Position numbers and translations under genes: made by a program
The notes under the pieces: model-generated
Seen by the model: the letters and a program-made list of their open reading frames with translations, nothing else
What the model was told of the DNA's origin: nothing
Databases searched by the model: none
Part shown: piece by piece, positions 6,805 through 12,904 of the stretch
How positions within the stretch are numbered: position 1 is the stretch's first letter
How the letters are laid out: the number at the start of each line of letters is the position of its first letter
Source of the DNA: Chthonomonas sp. UBA1950
GTDB lineage: Bacteria; Armatimonadota; Fimbriimonadia; Fimbriimonadales; Fimbriimonadaceae
Reading direction: 5' to 3'
DNA length: 19,449 nucleotides
Assembly (NCBI GenBank): GCA_002336105.1
Contig: DDEQ01000023.1
Location: 1-19,449, forward strand

Positions 6805-7650
6805 ATGAAACTCTGGGCTAGCATCACAGTCGGCATCGCCGCGCTTTCCGTAGTTGGCGCTGCCTTGTATGTGAGTAGTCTCTCTGAATCGTTGGTTAAA
6901 CGAATCAGTCCAAACGGTAGCTTCTACGACGCTCGCACACACTATTTTCAGCGTGGGCCATTCGACAAAAAGGTCGTCTGCATTACGTTTGACGACGGGC
7001 CACATCCAACATCCGCTAAAACACTTCTAGCAACATTGAAGGCTGAGCACGTTCCGGCAACCTTTTTTGTGGTTGGGTCGAGGGTAAAAGAGCATCCTGA
7101 GATCGTCAAAGAAATGATTGACGAGGGGCACGCCGTCGGCAATCACACGCAAGACCACATTCGGCTGGACACATTGCCACCCGACAAAATTGCTAAGCAA
7201 ATTGAGTACTGCGAAACAAACGTTGAAAGAGCTACTGGGCATCGAATGGGTTATCTTAGGCCGCCGGGGATGCGCTTCAACGATAGCGTGCTCAAAGTTT
7301 CGACTAAACTTGGCTACACGATCATTGGATGGAATATCGGAGCTAAAGATTTTATTGCCGGAAAGCCGAAGAAGCCGCTCGATCAAATGACCGTATCGGA
7401 GGCAAAAACAGTTGACCTTACGCCTGAGTTGGTGACCTCACGAGTGTTAAAGCAACTCAAAAAAGGCACGATTATCCTGTTGCATGATAACCCAGTAACC
7501 GCTGCTGCGCTTCCAGCCATCATTAGGCAGGTGAGAGCAAAAGGGTTCGAGTTTGTCAGTGTGCAGAAAATGATGCAAGCCTTGCCGCAGCCCGTGCAAG
7601 TGGCAAGTAATCCCGTGCTCGTCGCGAAAACTAGCGCTAAGATGCGCTAA
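6805..7650 (+). CDS. Membrane-anchored polysaccharide deacetylase (NodB homology, CE4)
   Basis: A 281-aa enzyme predicted to remove N- or O-acetyl groups from envelope polysaccharide or peptidoglycan, using a metal in a Asp-His-His site. Residues 5-24 form one membrane anchor or uncleaved signal. The CE4 motifs are in order: TFDDGPH (Asp63 base, Asp64 metal), GNHTQDH (His114, His118 metal), RPPG (Arg152) and LLHD (His227). An insert of about 25 residues (roughly 181-205) separates the WNIGAKD strand from the C-terminal helix. The start is the ATG at 6805, only 14 nt after the rpmE terminator, with no clear Shine-Dalgarno. The C-terminal 30 residues are low complexity and probably disordered. 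Substrate is not determinable. Confidence 0.88.
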   Translation: MKLWASITVGIAALSVVGAALYVSSLSESLVKRISPNGSFYDARTHYFQRGPFDKKVVCITFDDGPHPTSAKTLLATLKAEHVPATFFVVGSRVKEHPEIVKEMIDEGHAVGNHTQDHIRLDTLPPDKIAKQIEYCETNVERATGHRMGYLRPPGMRFNDSVLKVSTKLGYTIIGWNIGAKDFIAGKPKKPLDQMTVSEAKTVDLTPELVTSRVLKQLKKGTIILLHDNPVTAAALPAIIRQVRAKGFEFVSVQKMMQALPQPVQVASNPVLVAKTSAKMR

Positions 7651-7656
7651 AAAGTC

Positions 7657-7674
7657 AGGATTTCATTAAATCCT
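7657..7674 (+). terminator. Weak hairpin after the deacetylase gene
   Basis: AGGATTT and AAATCCT pair over a 4-nt loop 6 nt after the stop codon. The 7-bp AT-rich stem without T-tract would be at best an inefficient terminator. Confidence 0.25.
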
Positions 7675-7736
7675 CACGATCTTCACCCCGTTGCAGAAGG
7701 AGTTGCCCGATAATATTGCGTGGAGGTTGTCTATCC

Positions 7737-9071
7737 ATGCGACTTTTTCTCGGCTTCCTTGTGCTGTGTCTTGGCCTGATGCTTGGGTGCGGCGGCGGTG
7801 GTGGTTCTTCTGCCAACTCTGATGTTAGAACGTTCATCACAGATAATCTGAACGTTGGATACGACCATGTTTGGGTAACGATCCAAAAGGTTGAACTTAC
7901 GAATGCTTCGGGGAACACCACGATCTTTGACGAAACCGCTTCCGGCGGTACAACCGTCGATCTAAGAACATTACGCGACTCTTCGGGTGAGCGATTCTCG
8001 CTTTTGAGTGCTGCAACGATCCCTTCAGGCACTTATACGGGAATCATAGTGACTGCCTCAAAGGATCTATCTTTGGTTGCTACAGGGAGCACCTCTTCGA
8101 TTTCGGCGGTTTTTGCCGACTCGGGTGACTCTACTAAATCTCTTTCTATCACTCTGCCCGATAGATTTGACACCCTGACAAACAAGAATCTTGTCATCGA
8201 CTTTAATCTCGAAGACTGGGTGTATGCCGACGGCGTTGTCACTTCTGCTAGCGGTTTTGTACGTAAGGGTGTAGGCGACGGTCTAGGAGATCATAGCCGC
8301 CATGATCCATCTGTGTTCGAGGGCACTGTCAGCGGACTAACTGGCGACTCACCTAATTTCACGTTCACTCTTGGCCATGGCCCTTGGTCGATGACTGTGC
8401 AAACCAGTACAGATACGAGCATCTATAACAACGACGGAAGTGCAAATCCAACGCTAGTTGACGGTGCGAAAGTGTTTGTGCAGGGCACCTACGATACGAC
8501 ACTTAGCGTTCTGACCGCGAAAACTATCCGCATCATGGTGGCAACAGAAGATAGCTCATCAAAGCACATAGAGGGCATTGTGACTTCTCTTGATAGCATC
8601 GCGGGAACCATGACAGTGCATCCCAAGTTATGTGATTTTCGCCCTAGCGGATCGACGGTTTCCGTTCTAACCACCGACTCGTCGAGTTACTACGATTCGA
8701 CGGGAGCGCCGGTGACAAAGGACGTTTTCTTTGATGCACTAACCGCCGACACATCGAAGGTAGTGCTTGAGGGAACTCTGTCTGGCGGCGTGTTTACGGC
8801 GAAGCGTCTCCTGGTTCTGCCTTCGTTGGGAGCAGGCATAACTGTCAGGTTTAAAGGTTCCGTCTCCGTTCTAGATTCTACGGCGAAAACTTTCGATCTA
8901 ACGGTTGGTGAATGGGGCGGCGCGTTTGGACACGAAGGAATCGTGATTCATGTGGTCGCTACCGATACCCTTCCAGACGGCCTGGCAAACGGTAATCATG
9001 TCTCATCGAAGGGAACCTTTGATTATTCGACCAAGACCCTATCGGCTAGCTCAATCAAGATCGTAGACTGA
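7737..9071 (+). CDS. DUF4382-like lipoprotein with repeated DUF5666-like beta domains
   Basis: A 444-aa exported lipoprotein. MRLFLGFLVLCLGLMLGC is a classic type II signal with lipidated Cys18, followed by Gly5. The first part (about 25-180) resembles DUF4382: VWVTIQKVELTN, IPSGTYTGIIVTAS and LVIDFNLEDW. The remainder shows three repeats of a beta unit of DUF5666 type: FEGTVSGL then KVFVQGTYD and LTAKTIRI; IEGIVTSL then VVLEGTLSGGVFTAKRLLV; and FKGSVSVL then HVSSKGTFDYSTKTLSASSIKI. No catalytic motif is visible, so a structural or binding role in the envelope is likely but unproven. The ATG at 7737 has GGAGG 10 nt upstream; the in-frame TTG at 7716 is rejected. The stop is followed at once by a hairpin. 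Confidence 0.8.
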   Translation: MRLFLGFLVLCLGLMLGCGGGGGSSANSDVRTFITDNLNVGYDHVWVTIQKVELTNASGNTTIFDETASGGTTVDLRTLRDSSGERFSLLSAATIPSGTYTGIIVTASKDLSLVATGSTSSISAVFADSGDSTKSLSITLPDRFDTLTNKNLVIDFNLEDWVYADGVVTSASGFVRKGVGDGLGDHSRHDPSVFEGTVSGLTGDSPNFTFTLGHGPWSMTVQTSTDTSIYNNDGSANPTLVDGAKVFVQGTYDTTLSVLTAKTIRIMVATEDSSSKHIEGIVTSLDSIAGTMTVHPKLCDFRPSGSTVSVLTTDSSSYYDSTGAPVTKDVFFDALTADTSKVVLEGTLSGGVFTAKRLLVLPSLGAGITVRFKGSVSVLDSTAKTFDLTVGEWGGAFGHEGIVIHVVATDTLPDGLANGNHVSSKGTFDYSTKTLSASSIKIVD

Positions 9072-9075
9072 AAAA

Positions 9076-9114
9076 GAACGCTATTTGGGCTCAAAGTAGT
9101 TTCAAATAGCGTTC
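9076..9114 (+). terminator. Hairpin between the DUF4382-like gene and the cytochrome gene
   Basis: GAACGCTATTTG (9076-9087) pairs perfectly with 9103-9114 across a 15-nt loop, followed by AATTCTTTTG. It lies 4 nt after the stop codon and ends only 7 nt before the proposed cytochrome start, so the cytochrome gene may depend on incomplete termination. Confidence 0.65.
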
Positions 9115-9121
9115 AATTCTT

Positions 9122-10336
9122 TTGTTGAGTCGTCGAGCGGGGAAGTTGAAGAGAGTTTTTTCAGAAGAGAGCCTGAGCGCCCTCTTCGTTTTGTTGCTGA
9201 TCACCGGTTTGTTATTGGGCCTCAGCTACTCGCCAACAGTTAGTAACGCACATACATCGGTCGCCAGATTACACTTGTTCCCGTGGACCCTGATCCAGTC
9301 ATTCCATTACTGGGCAAGTTCGGCCTGTATTTTGTTCGCTGGAACACTTCTCCTTTTCAGGCTGCTTAGTCGAAAACTCGATCAAGCAAGAAGCTTTGCC
9401 TCTTTTGCGCTAGTGGGGCTATCTTTTCTTTTCCAAGTGACGGGGAACCTGCTCCCCTTTGACAAACACGGTGTTCAAACCGCAGCTATCGAAGGTGGAG
9501 TGGCAGGTCGGGCTCCAATGGTAGGGAAGTTGGCAACTAAGCTCATGCTGGGTAGCGATGCTGTCTCAGCAATAACCCTATCAAGGTGGTACTTGGCACA
9601 CGCAGCGCTCCTTCCGTTGTTGTTAGGCGCTATGATCGTTCTGCTCATTCGCAACAGAACAAAATTTCAGTTTAACTACTTAAACTTACTCGTCTCCGGA
9701 CTGGTAGTTCTGATTGCCGTCGTAGTTTCCTCACCCTTCGGGACTGCGGCTTCTTCATCAGATTTCACCTCCTATCAAGCTCTCCCGAGCTGGTACACGC
9801 TTCCTATGCACAGTTCCTTGGTGTTGTCCAATAAGCTGGTCGGAGCTGGTTGGATTGGTGCAATGTTGATGCCTGGGTTATTGATGTTGCTCTGCTTGGC
9901 TAGGATCGTATTTGCTGAAAAGTTTGCGGTCAGGCTATTCGCCCCCACACTGTCCGTACTTTTCATTTGGTTTGTGGTTGCTGTCTTTGGGATGAGTGGC
10001 GATGTCGCCTCTCTCACGGGTACGCGCGACCCGGTTGGCGAGACCAAGGTTGCGACGGACGCAACGTTGAGCCAATACGACAAAGCTCTAGCATCTAGGG
10101 GGAGGGGGATATTCAATCGACTTGAGTGCGTGAGTTGTCATGGCAAGGATGGGGCTGAACCGACTGGCGGTCCATCGCTTGTTAATGAACCATCTAAGCA
10201 TCAAGATGCAAAGTTTTACATAGGGTTCATTCGATCGCCGCAGTCCATCAATCCTCAATCAACAATGCCAGGCTTTCCGGACCTCAAAGAGGATGAACTA
10301 CGGGCAATAGCCGAGTTTCTGAGATCACCCAGATAA
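9122..10336 (+). CDS. Divergent cytochrome b fused to a C-terminal cytochrome c domain
   Basis: A 404-aa integral membrane protein. Residues 55-180 align with the cytochrome b (PetB) helix pair: IQSFHYWAS (His62), TGNLLPFDKHG (compare TGYLLPWD), GGVAGRAPMVGK (compare IAGAVPVIG) and LSRWYLAHAALLPLLL (His160). Residues 185-290 resemble the PetD-like half with LPSWYTLP at the PEWY position. After a linker comes a monoheme cytochrome c domain, LECVSCHGKDG (Cys336, Cys339, His340), with Met382 in TMPGF as probable sixth ligand. The second heme-b histidines are absent: His62+14 is Leu76 and His160+15 is Leu175. PEWY has lost its Glu. So it likely holds one b heme and one c heme. No Rieske or other complex III gene is beside it. 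The TTG start at 9122 is uncertain (no Shine-Dalgarno; TTG at 9146 is an alternative). Its end overlaps the convergent acetyltransferase gene by 12 nt. Confidence 0.82.
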   Translation: MLSRRAGKLKRVFSEESLSALFVLLLITGLLLGLSYSPTVSNAHTSVARLHLFPWTLIQSFHYWASSACILFAGTLLLFRLLSRKLDQARSFASFALVGLSFLFQVTGNLLPFDKHGVQTAAIEGGVAGRAPMVGKLATKLMLGSDAVSAITLSRWYLAHAALLPLLLGAMIVLLIRNRTKFQFNYLNLLVSGLVVLIAVVVSSPFGTAASSSDFTSYQALPSWYTLPMHSSLVLSNKLVGAGWIGAMLMPGLLMLLCLARIVFAEKFAVRLFAPTLSVLFIWFVVAVFGMSGDVASLTGTRDPVGETKVATDATLSQYDKALASRGRGIFNRLECVSCHGKDGAEPTGGPSLVNEPSKHQDAKFYIGFIRSPQSINPQSTMPGFPDLKEDELRAIAEFLRSPR

Positions 10337-10906
10337 ACGATCTAGCCTGGCTAGCAATCGGCTTTTTACTTCTGGCCATTCTTTGTCCGTAATGCTGTAT
10401 ATAACGGCATCGCGAACGTACCCGTCTCGTAGAATTCCGAAATTCCGAAGAATCCCTTCACGTGTAGCTCCGAGCTTTGAGATTGCAGCCTGACTCTGAA
10501 GATTCCTCGAATCGGTTTTAAGTTGAACTCGAACACAGTTTCTGACTTCAAAAGCTTCTTGCAGAAGAAGCAACTTCATTTCTGGGTTAATCCCTGTTCC
10601 TTGAGCTTCTAGCGAAATCCAAGTGCTTCCTATTTCCAGCGACCTCTGGCTCGGGTTAATGTCTAGGAATGAGGTGCTACCCACTATCATTCCGTCAGCT
10701 TTTCGGATGACCGTGAACGTTTCGGTCTTTGATCTCGCCGTGACGGCTTGAACGTAAATCTCGCCAGACCTCCGATCTGAACCCATCGGAACATCACCAA
10801 GGAAAAACTTATACAAATCGGGAAAAGCTATTGAGGCAAGTCCTTCAGCATGTGAAAGATCCATTGGTAGAAGTTGTACAAATGAACCTTCAAACACTCT
10901 AGTCAT
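10325..10906 (-). CDS. GNAT family N-acetyltransferase, RimJ/RimL-like
   Basis: A 193-aa acetyl-CoA-dependent acyltransferase of the RimJ/RimL type, which usually modifies N-terminal amines of proteins or small molecules. The beta-strand pair FTVIRKADGMIVGSTSFLDI precedes the acetyl-CoA loop in LEAQGTGINPEMK, followed by LLLQEAFEVRNCVRVQLKTD and NLQSQAAISKLGATREG, all standard for this group. The ATG at 10906 overlaps the last 8 nt of the HD-GYP response regulator gene (stop at 10901-10899), so the two are translationally coupled. A TTG one codon earlier is less likely. Its 3' end runs 12 nt into the end of the convergent cytochrome gene, with no terminator between them. Target unknown. Confidence 0.85.
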   Translation of the reverse strand: MTRVFEGSFVQLLPMDLSHAEGLASIAFPDLYKFFLGDVPMGSDRRSGEIYVQAVTARSKTETFTVIRKADGMIVGSTSFLDINPSQRSLEIGSTWISLEAQGTGINPEMKLLLLQEAFEVRNCVRVQLKTDSRNLQSQAAISKLGATREGILRNFGILRDGYVRDAVIYSITDKEWPEVKSRLLARLDRLSG

Positions 10907-12041
10907 CAAGACCTAGCCGTGGCTGCGAGGGTGATCTCTGGACGAGATTTGTGTATTCACTCAGAATATTGGATTCATTTCGGAACACAACATCAACGAA
11001 AGCGTTCACGACATCTGGATCAAACTGACGGCCCTGACAAGCGACTATCTCGTGAACTGCCGACTCGATCGGCATCGGATCTTTATAAGGTCGCTTGCTT
11101 GTCATTGCATCAAAAGCGTCCGCGACCGAAACAATGCGACCGGATAGAGGAATGTCGGTTCCACTCAGTCCGTTCGGATAGCCATGACCGTTCCACCATT
11201 CATGGTGGGTAAGCGCTATTTCTTGTGCCATTCTCATCACCGGCTCCGTACAGTCACTGAGTATTCGGGCGCCGATACGAGTATGTTCTTTCATTAATTC
11301 ATACTCAAAATGGTCCAAGGCGCCTTTCTTGAGCAGGATTTCGTCTGGAATTCCGATCTTTCCAAGATCGTGCAAAAGCGCTGCCGCGCCGATAGATTCG
11401 ACGAAGAGGGGGTCCCCCTGAACCTTTTGGGCGATTTGAGCGCTAAGGTGACCGACTCTGCGGGTGTGCTCGCCTGTTTGGTCGTCTCGATATTCAGCCG
11501 CCAAGGCCAATCTCTCTAAAACCTCGCGCCGAGCGGCAAAGAGTTGTCTGGTTCGGATGCGAACCGTTTCTTCGAGCCAACCTTTTTGCCGCTGCGTCTG
11601 TCGATAAAGATATTGGGTGCGGATACAGTTTCGAACTCTCAGCAGGAGTTCAGTTAGATCAAACCCTTTACTCAGAAAGTCCGCTACACCTGCCTCAAGA
11701 GCGCGTCGCTTTGAATGTAAAGTCGCATCCCCTGTGAGCATGATGATCGGGACCATTCGATCTGGTCCGTCAATCTCCCGGAACTGCTCCATGAGAATGA
11801 AGCCATCAATTGGCGGCATTCGCAAATCAATGAGAACAACATCTGGCTCGAACTCTCGATAGACTTCTCCGGCGATGAGAGGGTTGGAGACACACTTGAC
11901 GTTGGGCGCTCCCGCTTCTCTAAAAGAAATCTCTAAAAGGGCGAGGTTATCTTCATCGTCGTCGACGCACATGATCCGAGCCGTCTGGAGTTCGTCGAAA
12001 ACCAGAGGTGCCTCGATTCCAAATGAGGTGCGTGCCGACAT
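10899..12041 (-). CDS. Response regulator with HD-GYP domain (c-di-GMP phosphodiesterase)
   Basis: A 380-aa cytoplasmic two-component output protein. Residues 20-140 are a receiver domain: acidic pocket VDDDED (Asp27-29), phospho-acceptor Asp72 in LIDLRMPP, Thr103 in MLTGD and Lys125 in LSKGFD. A helical linker (145-180) leads to an HD-GYP domain with EHTRRV (His192), LLHDLGKIGIPD (His224, Asp225), and HHEWWNGHGYPNGLSG with an intact GYP triplet (287-289). HD-GYP proteins with these residues hydrolyse cyclic di-GMP, so phosphorylation probably controls c-di-GMP level. No partner histidine kinase is encoded nearby. The ATG at 12041 has no Shine-Dalgarno, but a perfect TATAAT (12055-12050) lies 8 nt upstream. 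The acetyltransferase gene follows with an 8-nt overlap. Confidence 0.92.
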   Translation of the reverse strand: MSARTSFGIEAPLVFDELQTARIMCVDDDEDNLALLEISFREAGAPNVKCVSNPLIAGEVYREFEPDVVLIDLRMPPIDGFILMEQFREIDGPDRMVPIIMLTGDATLHSKRRALEAGVADFLSKGFDLTELLLRVRNCIRTQYLYRQTQRQKGWLEETVRIRTRQLFAARREVLERLALAAEYRDDQTGEHTRRVGHLSAQIAQKVQGDPLFVESIGAAALLHDLGKIGIPDEILLKKGALDHFEYELMKEHTRIGARILSDCTEPVMRMAQEIALTHHEWWNGHGYPNGLSGTDIPLSGRIVSVADAFDAMTSKRPYKDPMPIESAVHEIVACQGRQFDPDVVNAFVDVVFRNESNILSEYTNLVQRSPSQPRLGLDD

Positions 12042-12049
12042 TAGGATTC

Positions 12050-12055
12050 ATTATA
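12050..12055 (-). promoter_or_regulatory. Perfect TATAAT -10 box close to the response regulator start
   Basis: TATAAT on the minus strand ends 8 nt before the ATG at 12041, predicting a leader of 0-3 nt. No recognisable -35 hexamer occurs at 16-18 nt upstream (CACAAA at 17 nt). Confidence 0.45.
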
Positions 12056-12131
12056 GATACGGAATACTGTTATTTGTGTTGGGACTTTTATCGAGTTCAG
12101 CAAGATTTGCGCACAAATGCTACACATGACA

Positions 12132-12163
12132 ACGGGGTTTGGTCAAAACAGACCAAACCCCGT
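12132..12163 (-). terminator. Hairpin terminator of the 108-aa gene
   Basis: A perfect 13-bp stem (12132-12144 with 12151-12163) with a 6-nt loop starts 18 nt after the stop of the minus-strand gene at 12182. There is no T-run beyond it, but the GC-rich stem and position fit termination before the response regulator promoter. Confidence 0.6.
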
Positions 12164-12181
12164 CATCGACCGGCAAATCCG

Positions 12182-12508
12182 TCAGTCTTTCGGATGCTCT
12201 TCCAAGGCTTCGCGCTCAAGTCTCTCAACTCTTCGCTGCGCTTCGGCGTCGGTCAAAACTCTCAGATACTGGACGCTCAGAATGTTGACCCAGTAAATTG
12301 CTTCGTGTCGGTGAACACCTTCGATTGCATCGTACACGAGCTCGATGCAGAGCATATCACCCTCGATACCGCGAACGGAGTAAACGCACTTCTCGCACTG
12401 TCGTTTTGCTAGAACGTTTGTAGAAGTCCATCGGACCTCAACAAAGGAACCAACGAGTTCGAGACGTGACCGCTGGCGGTTAATGATGCTCAGGCTTTCC
12501 ATGATCAT
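12182..12508 (-). CDS. Hypothetical protein, 108 aa
   Basis: I do not recognise this family. The protein is soluble, without signal or membrane segment. Its first 90 residues look like alternating beta strands (RLELVGSFVEVRW, MLCIELVYDAIEGV, AIYWVNILSVQYLRVL) with one CxxC (CEKC, residues 38-41). The last 20 residues form a charged amphipathic helix (DAEAQRRVERLEREALEEH). The ATG at 12508 is preferred over the ATG two codons later, since GGGGAA lies 8 nt upstream. It stands alone between two hairpins. Coding is supported by codon-like composition, the ribosome-binding site and the flanking hairpins. Confidence 0.7.
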   Translation of the reverse strand: MIMESLSIINRQRSRLELVGSFVEVRWTSTNVLAKRQCEKCVYSVRGIEGDMLCIELVYDAIEGVHRHEAIYWVNILSVQYLRVLTDAEAQRRVERLEREALEEHPKD

Positions 12509-12543
12509 TTATTGTTCCCCATCGGCAACAGGGCCGACATACT

Positions 12544-12573
12544 TCTATAGACACAATGGGCAGTTTTTTGCAA
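12544..12573 (-). promoter_or_regulatory. Possible promoter of the 108-aa gene
   Basis: Minus strand TTGCAA (12573-12568), 18-nt spacer, TATAGA (12549-12544); each hexamer matches 4 of 6. It gives a leader of about 28 nt. The -35 lies inside the hairpin that follows the upstream operon. Confidence 0.3.
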
Positions 12574-12581
12574 ACTGCCCA
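12557..12581 (-). terminator. Hairpin after the carboxyltransferase small subunit gene
   Basis: TGGGCAGTTT (12557-12566) pairs with 12572-12581 around a 5-nt loop, 5 nt downstream of the minus-strand stop at 12587. The 10-bp stem is clear, but on the minus strand the run of T precedes rather than follows it. Confidence 0.5.
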
Positions 12582-12586
12582 AAAAC

Positions 12587-12892
12587 TCAACGAATTCGGT
12601 GAGACCCGTGTATCGAAACGCGTCCCTGAAGCCGCCATCCATCAACAGCGGTTTGAATTGGGCGAACGAATTTGATCGTGGCTCTCTTTCCGAGGAAGGC
12701 GGCAATCGCCGCCGAAATGATGAACATTGTCTCTTCCGAGACTGCTTCAGCCTTCTTAGGAGCTGGAGCAGCAGCCGGTGCAGGCGTTGGAGCGGTGACC
12801 TTCTTGGGGGCCATGAGTGTCATGACCATCTCTCGAAGTTCCGCAACCTCGGCTTTCAGCGACTGTAACTCCACATTCAGATCTTCTGCCAT
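12587..12892 (-). CDS. Small subunit of a carboxyltransferase/decarboxylase complex (OadG/delta-like), 101 aa
   Basis: A 101-aa accessory protein encoded 12 nt after the carboxyltransferase gene and surely co-translated (AAGGAGG lies 8 nt before the ATG at 12892). Residues 5-28 are a predicted coiled coil (LNVELQSLKAEVAELREMV), 33-50 an Ala/Pro/Lys-rich linker, and 52-101 a compact domain EETMFIISAAIAAFLGKRATI ending WRLQGRVSIHGSHR. That second half resembles the small delta/epsilon or gamma-like subunits found beside methylmalonyl-CoA or oxaloacetate decarboxylases and transcarboxylases. It lacks a biotin-attachment AMKM motif. It probably helps hold the complex together or anchors the biotin carrier. 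Function is inferred mainly from context. Confidence 0.65.
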   Translation of the reverse strand: MAEDLNVELQSLKAEVAELREMVMTLMAPKKVTAPTPAPAAAPAPKKAEAVSEETMFIISAAIAAFLGKRATIKFVRPIQTAVDGWRLQGRVSIHGSHRIR

Positions 12893-12904
12893 TGGACTGC
12901 CTCC

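Noticed and set aside
6459..6836. Minus-strand frame of 125 aa over the L31 gene
   Set aside because: Opposes a clear ribosomal protein gene and crosses its intrinsic terminator.
7655..8032. Minus-strand frame of 125 aa over the DUF4382-like gene start
   Set aside because: Antisense of the signal peptide and poly-Gly region; its Pro run is the complement of the Gly run.
9122..10336. Cytochrome gene as a decaying pseudogene
   Set aside because: The frame is intact over 404 codons, the CxxCH domain is complete, and the histidine losses are paired while surrounding landmarks are conserved.
12008..12412. Plus-strand frame of 134 aa
   Set aside because: It runs antisense through the response regulator start, the terminator hairpin and the 108-aa gene, and has no ribosome-binding site.
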